Assembly (NCBI RefSeq): GCF_947503375.1
Contig: NZ_CANNDQ010000005.1
Span: forward strand, 62,001-126,000
DNA: 64,000 nucleotides
Reading direction: 5' to 3'
Source: an uncultured Psychroserpens sp.
GTDB taxonomy: Bacteria; Bacteroidota; Bacteroidia; Flavobacteriales; Flavobacteriaceae
Shown: positions 62,228-64,000 of the stretch, in pieces
Layout of the letters: each line of letters opens with the position of its first letter
Numbering within the stretch: the first letter of the stretch is position 1
The notes under the pieces: generated by a model
Database searches by the model: none
Seen by the model: the letters and a program-made list of their open reading frames with translations, nothing else
What the model was told of the DNA's origin: nothing
Program-made: the position numbers and the translations under genes

Positions 62228-63902
62228 ATATGTTATATTCAGATAAAGGTTTAGTGAATTTTTCAGGATCTGCTGCTAAATGATATCTAGGATCATCTAC
62301 AGCATCAATTATTACTTCCTTAAATTTTGGGCTAGCCTTATACATTAATCGCTTACAATCTTCACTTAAGTGCTTTAATTTAATCGTCTTTCCTTCTATT
62401 TCATATTTGTTAACCATATTAAATATGGCTTCTAAAGCAGAGTGATCACTTACGCGAGACTCAACAAAATCTATTTCAACATGCTGCGGATCATTTTTTA
62501 CATCAAACTTAGAATTAAAGTTTTGAATTGAGCCAAAGAAAAGTGGTCCCCAAATTTCGTAGGTTTTAGTCCCATTAGGTTGAATACGTTTACGAGCTCT
62601 AATCATCGTAGCGTTTTTCCAAGCAAATACAAGAGCAGAAATAATTACACCTGCAATTACAGCAATAGCTAGGTCTTGCCATACAGTAATAGCAGAAACG
62701 GCTATTAGTACTATGGCATCAGACAAAGGAATTTTCCTAATTATTCTGAAACTACTCCAAGCAAACGTGCCAATAACTACCATAAACATTACACCAACCA
62801 GTGCCGCGATTGGGATTTGCTCTATCAATGGGGCTCCAAAAAGCACAAAACATAACAATGCAATTGCAGCTACAGCACCAGATAAACGACCACGCCCTCC
62901 AGAATCAACATTTATTATAGATTGTCCAATCATTGCACATCCTCCCATTCCTCCAAAAAGACCATTAAGCATATTTGCACTACCTTGCGCTATACATTCT
63001 CTATTTCCATTACCTCTTGTTTCTGTCATTTCATCAATAAGATTTAGCGTCATTAATGATTCAATTAAGCCCACGGCAGCTAGGATGAAGGCTGTAGAGA
63101 ATATCAAGCCCCAATGTCCAGATATGGTTCCAAAAAGGTTAAAGATTTGATCTTGGAATGTAGGCAATCCACCTTGTAAGCCTTCGCCACCACCATCTTT
63201 AATAAATGAGCCAACAGTACTCATTTCAATACCACCAAAAATAGTAATACATGCAACAACTATAATGGCTATTAAAGCTGCAGGAATCTTTTTAGTTAGT
63301 TTTGGTAAGCCATACATAATTGCCATGGTTAAACCAATAAAACCCATCATTTTCCAGAAAGTCGAATTGGTAAATAATGCCGAAAGCCATTCTGATGTAC
63401 TTGACCAAAACGATATATCTTTAGGTACAGCATTAGGAAATAAACCTAGTTGCGAAAGAAAAATAACTATAGCTAATCCATTAACAAATCCCATCATTAC
63501 TGGATGAGGAATAAGGCGAACAAATTTACCTAATTTGAAAATGCCTGCGAGTATTTGAATGACTCCTACAAAAAGAAGCGTAATGAATAACCATTGAAGG
63601 CCTAGGTTTTCAATTGGAGTATCTAGGCTAACACCTACTTGATTCCCTTTTTGAATTAGGTGCACCATTACTACTGCCATAGCTCCTGTAGCTCCAGAAA
63701 TCATTCCAGGTCTACCACCAAAAAGCGCTGTTACTATACCCATCATGAAAGCACCATAAAGACCGACTAATGGGTCTACTCCAGCAACAAATGCAAAAGC
63801 AACAGCTTCTGGTACTAATGCTAGCGCTACTGTTAATCCTGAAAGAATATCATTTTTTGGATTTTGGGTGAAGTTTTTTCTAGTTTTTTGACCTAATATC
63901 AT
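62226..63902 (-). CDS. SulP family anion transporter with STAS domain
   Basis: The 558-residue protein has about 10-12 membrane helices (residues 15-430) with SGLTVALALVPEAVAFAFV, GLYGAFMMGIV, the FGGRPGMISGATGAMAVVM loop and MLNGLFGGMGGCAMIGQSI. A short C-terminal STAS-like region follows (about 455-545; EIDFVESRVSDHSALEAI). SulP proteins carry sulfate, bicarbonate or dicarboxylates; the substrate is not readable here. Sulfate would fit the sulfotransferases in the window, but that is weak. Confidence 0.9.
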   Translation of the reverse strand: MILGQKTRKNFTQNPKNDILSGLTVALALVPEAVAFAFVAGVDPLVGLYGAFMMGIVTALFGGRPGMISGATGAMAVVMVHLIQKGNQVGVSLDTPIENLGLQWLFITLLFVGVIQILAGIFKLGKFVRLIPHPVMMGFVNGLAIVIFLSQLGLFPNAVPKDISFWSSTSEWLSALFTNSTFWKMMGFIGLTMAIMYGLPKLTKKIPAALIAIIVVACITIFGGIEMSTVGSFIKDGGGEGLQGGLPTFQDQIFNLFGTISGHWGLIFSTAFILAAVGLIESLMTLNLIDEMTETRGNGNRECIAQGSANMLNGLFGGMGGCAMIGQSIINVDSGGRGRLSGAVAAIALLCFVLFGAPLIEQIPIAALVGVMFMVVIGTFAWSSFRIIRKIPLSDAIVLIAVSAITVWQDLAIAVIAGVIISALVFAWKNATMIRARKRIQPNGTKTYEIWGPLFFGSIQNFNSKFDVKNDPQHVEIDFVESRVSDHSALEAIFNMVNKYEIEGKTIKLKHLSEDCKRLMYKASPKFKEVIIDAVDDPRYHLAADPEKFTKPLSEYNI

Positions 63903-63924
63903 AATACTTGTACTTAAAAGTCGG

Positions 63925-63932
63925 CAAATATA
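63925..63932 (-). promoter_or_regulatory. -7 element of the sulP gene
   Basis: The minus strand reads TATATTTG, matching TAnnTTTG, 22 bp before the sulP ATG. Confidence 0.55.
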
Positions 63933-63974
63933 AGCTTTTATATATGAAGCTTAAAACTAGAGGTTGATTTAAAA

Positions 63975-64000
63975 AAAAGCGTCAAGATTAATCTTGACGC
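63975..64000. terminator. Hairpin cut by the window end
   Basis: GCGTCAAGAT (63979-63988) and ATCTTGACGC (63991-64000) form a 10-bp stem with an A-tract before it. The T-tract side lies outside the window. It probably terminates a gene on the far side, on the minus strand. Confidence 0.65.

Noticed and set aside
62713..63150. 145-codon plus-strand frame inside sulP
   Set aside because: It is antisense to conserved membrane segments of SulP and has no recognisable family or signal.

Overview
The window is chromosomal DNA of a marine-type member of the Bacteroidota, most likely family Flavobacteriaceae. It is AT-rich. Many genes are preceded by the Bacteroidota -7 element TAnnTTTG, and start regions are A-rich rather than carrying a Shine-Dalgarno sequence. 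It carries gldA, gldB and gldC and several secreted proteins with C-terminal type IX secretion (T9SS) sorting domains. I see no rRNA, tRNA, CRISPR array, insertion sequence or prophage.

Layout. 1-2.5 kb: DUF1761 membrane protein (partial), AraC-type regulator, metK. 2.7-7.8 kb: a SAM-I riboswitch with terminator, then metY-metX-hom and an aminotransferase. 7.9-10.6 kb: a PagL-like outer-membrane protein coupled to a DUF2807 lipoprotein, and gldA. 10.7-14.9 kb: an aromatic amino acid operon (pheA, aminotransferase, tyrA, DAHP synthase-chorismate mutase) preceded by a 25-codon leader peptide packed with Tyr/Trp/Phe codons and an overlapping antiterminator/terminator pair. 15-27 kb: rsgA, dtd, a YdjM-like protein, three tandem DUF3857 proteins, a MazG-like protein, aroA, queA and rlmN. 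27-39 kb: three T9SS cargo proteins, a three-domain AlkP-TPR-sulfotransferase fusion with a micro-ORF in front, a polyprenyl diphosphate synthase, an ECF sigma operon and an arylsulfate sulfotransferase. 39-44 kb: dnaG, a degenerate response regulator, nadE, gldB, gldC. 44-61 kb: DUF4230 protein, TetR-type regulator, a perfect palindromic operator, and a 15-gene phenylacetyl-CoA operon that ends in a lipoyl-containing E2 and a fused E1 2-oxoacid dehydrogenase. 61-64 kb: bestrophin, a small secreted protein and a SulP transporter.

How the genes connect. Phenylalanine and tyrosine synthesis (10.9-14.9 kb, plus aroA) is probably controlled by translation of the leader peptide. Methionine synthesis is controlled by SAM. 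The catabolic paa operon contains the epoxidase (paaABCDE), the isomerase and ring-opening enzymes, and beta-oxidation enzymes, but no phenylacetate-CoA ligase. The E1/E2 genes at its end suggest that phenylpyruvate is oxidatively decarboxylated straight to phenylacetyl-CoA; this is inference.

The observations most worth following up are the aromatic leader/attenuator, the AlkP-TPR-sulfotransferase fusion, the ligase-less paa operon with a 2-oxoacid dehydrogenase, PaaZ with an extra DinB/DUF1569-like domain, a DnaG without zinc ligands, and a receiver domain with Glu in place of the phosphoacceptor Asp.
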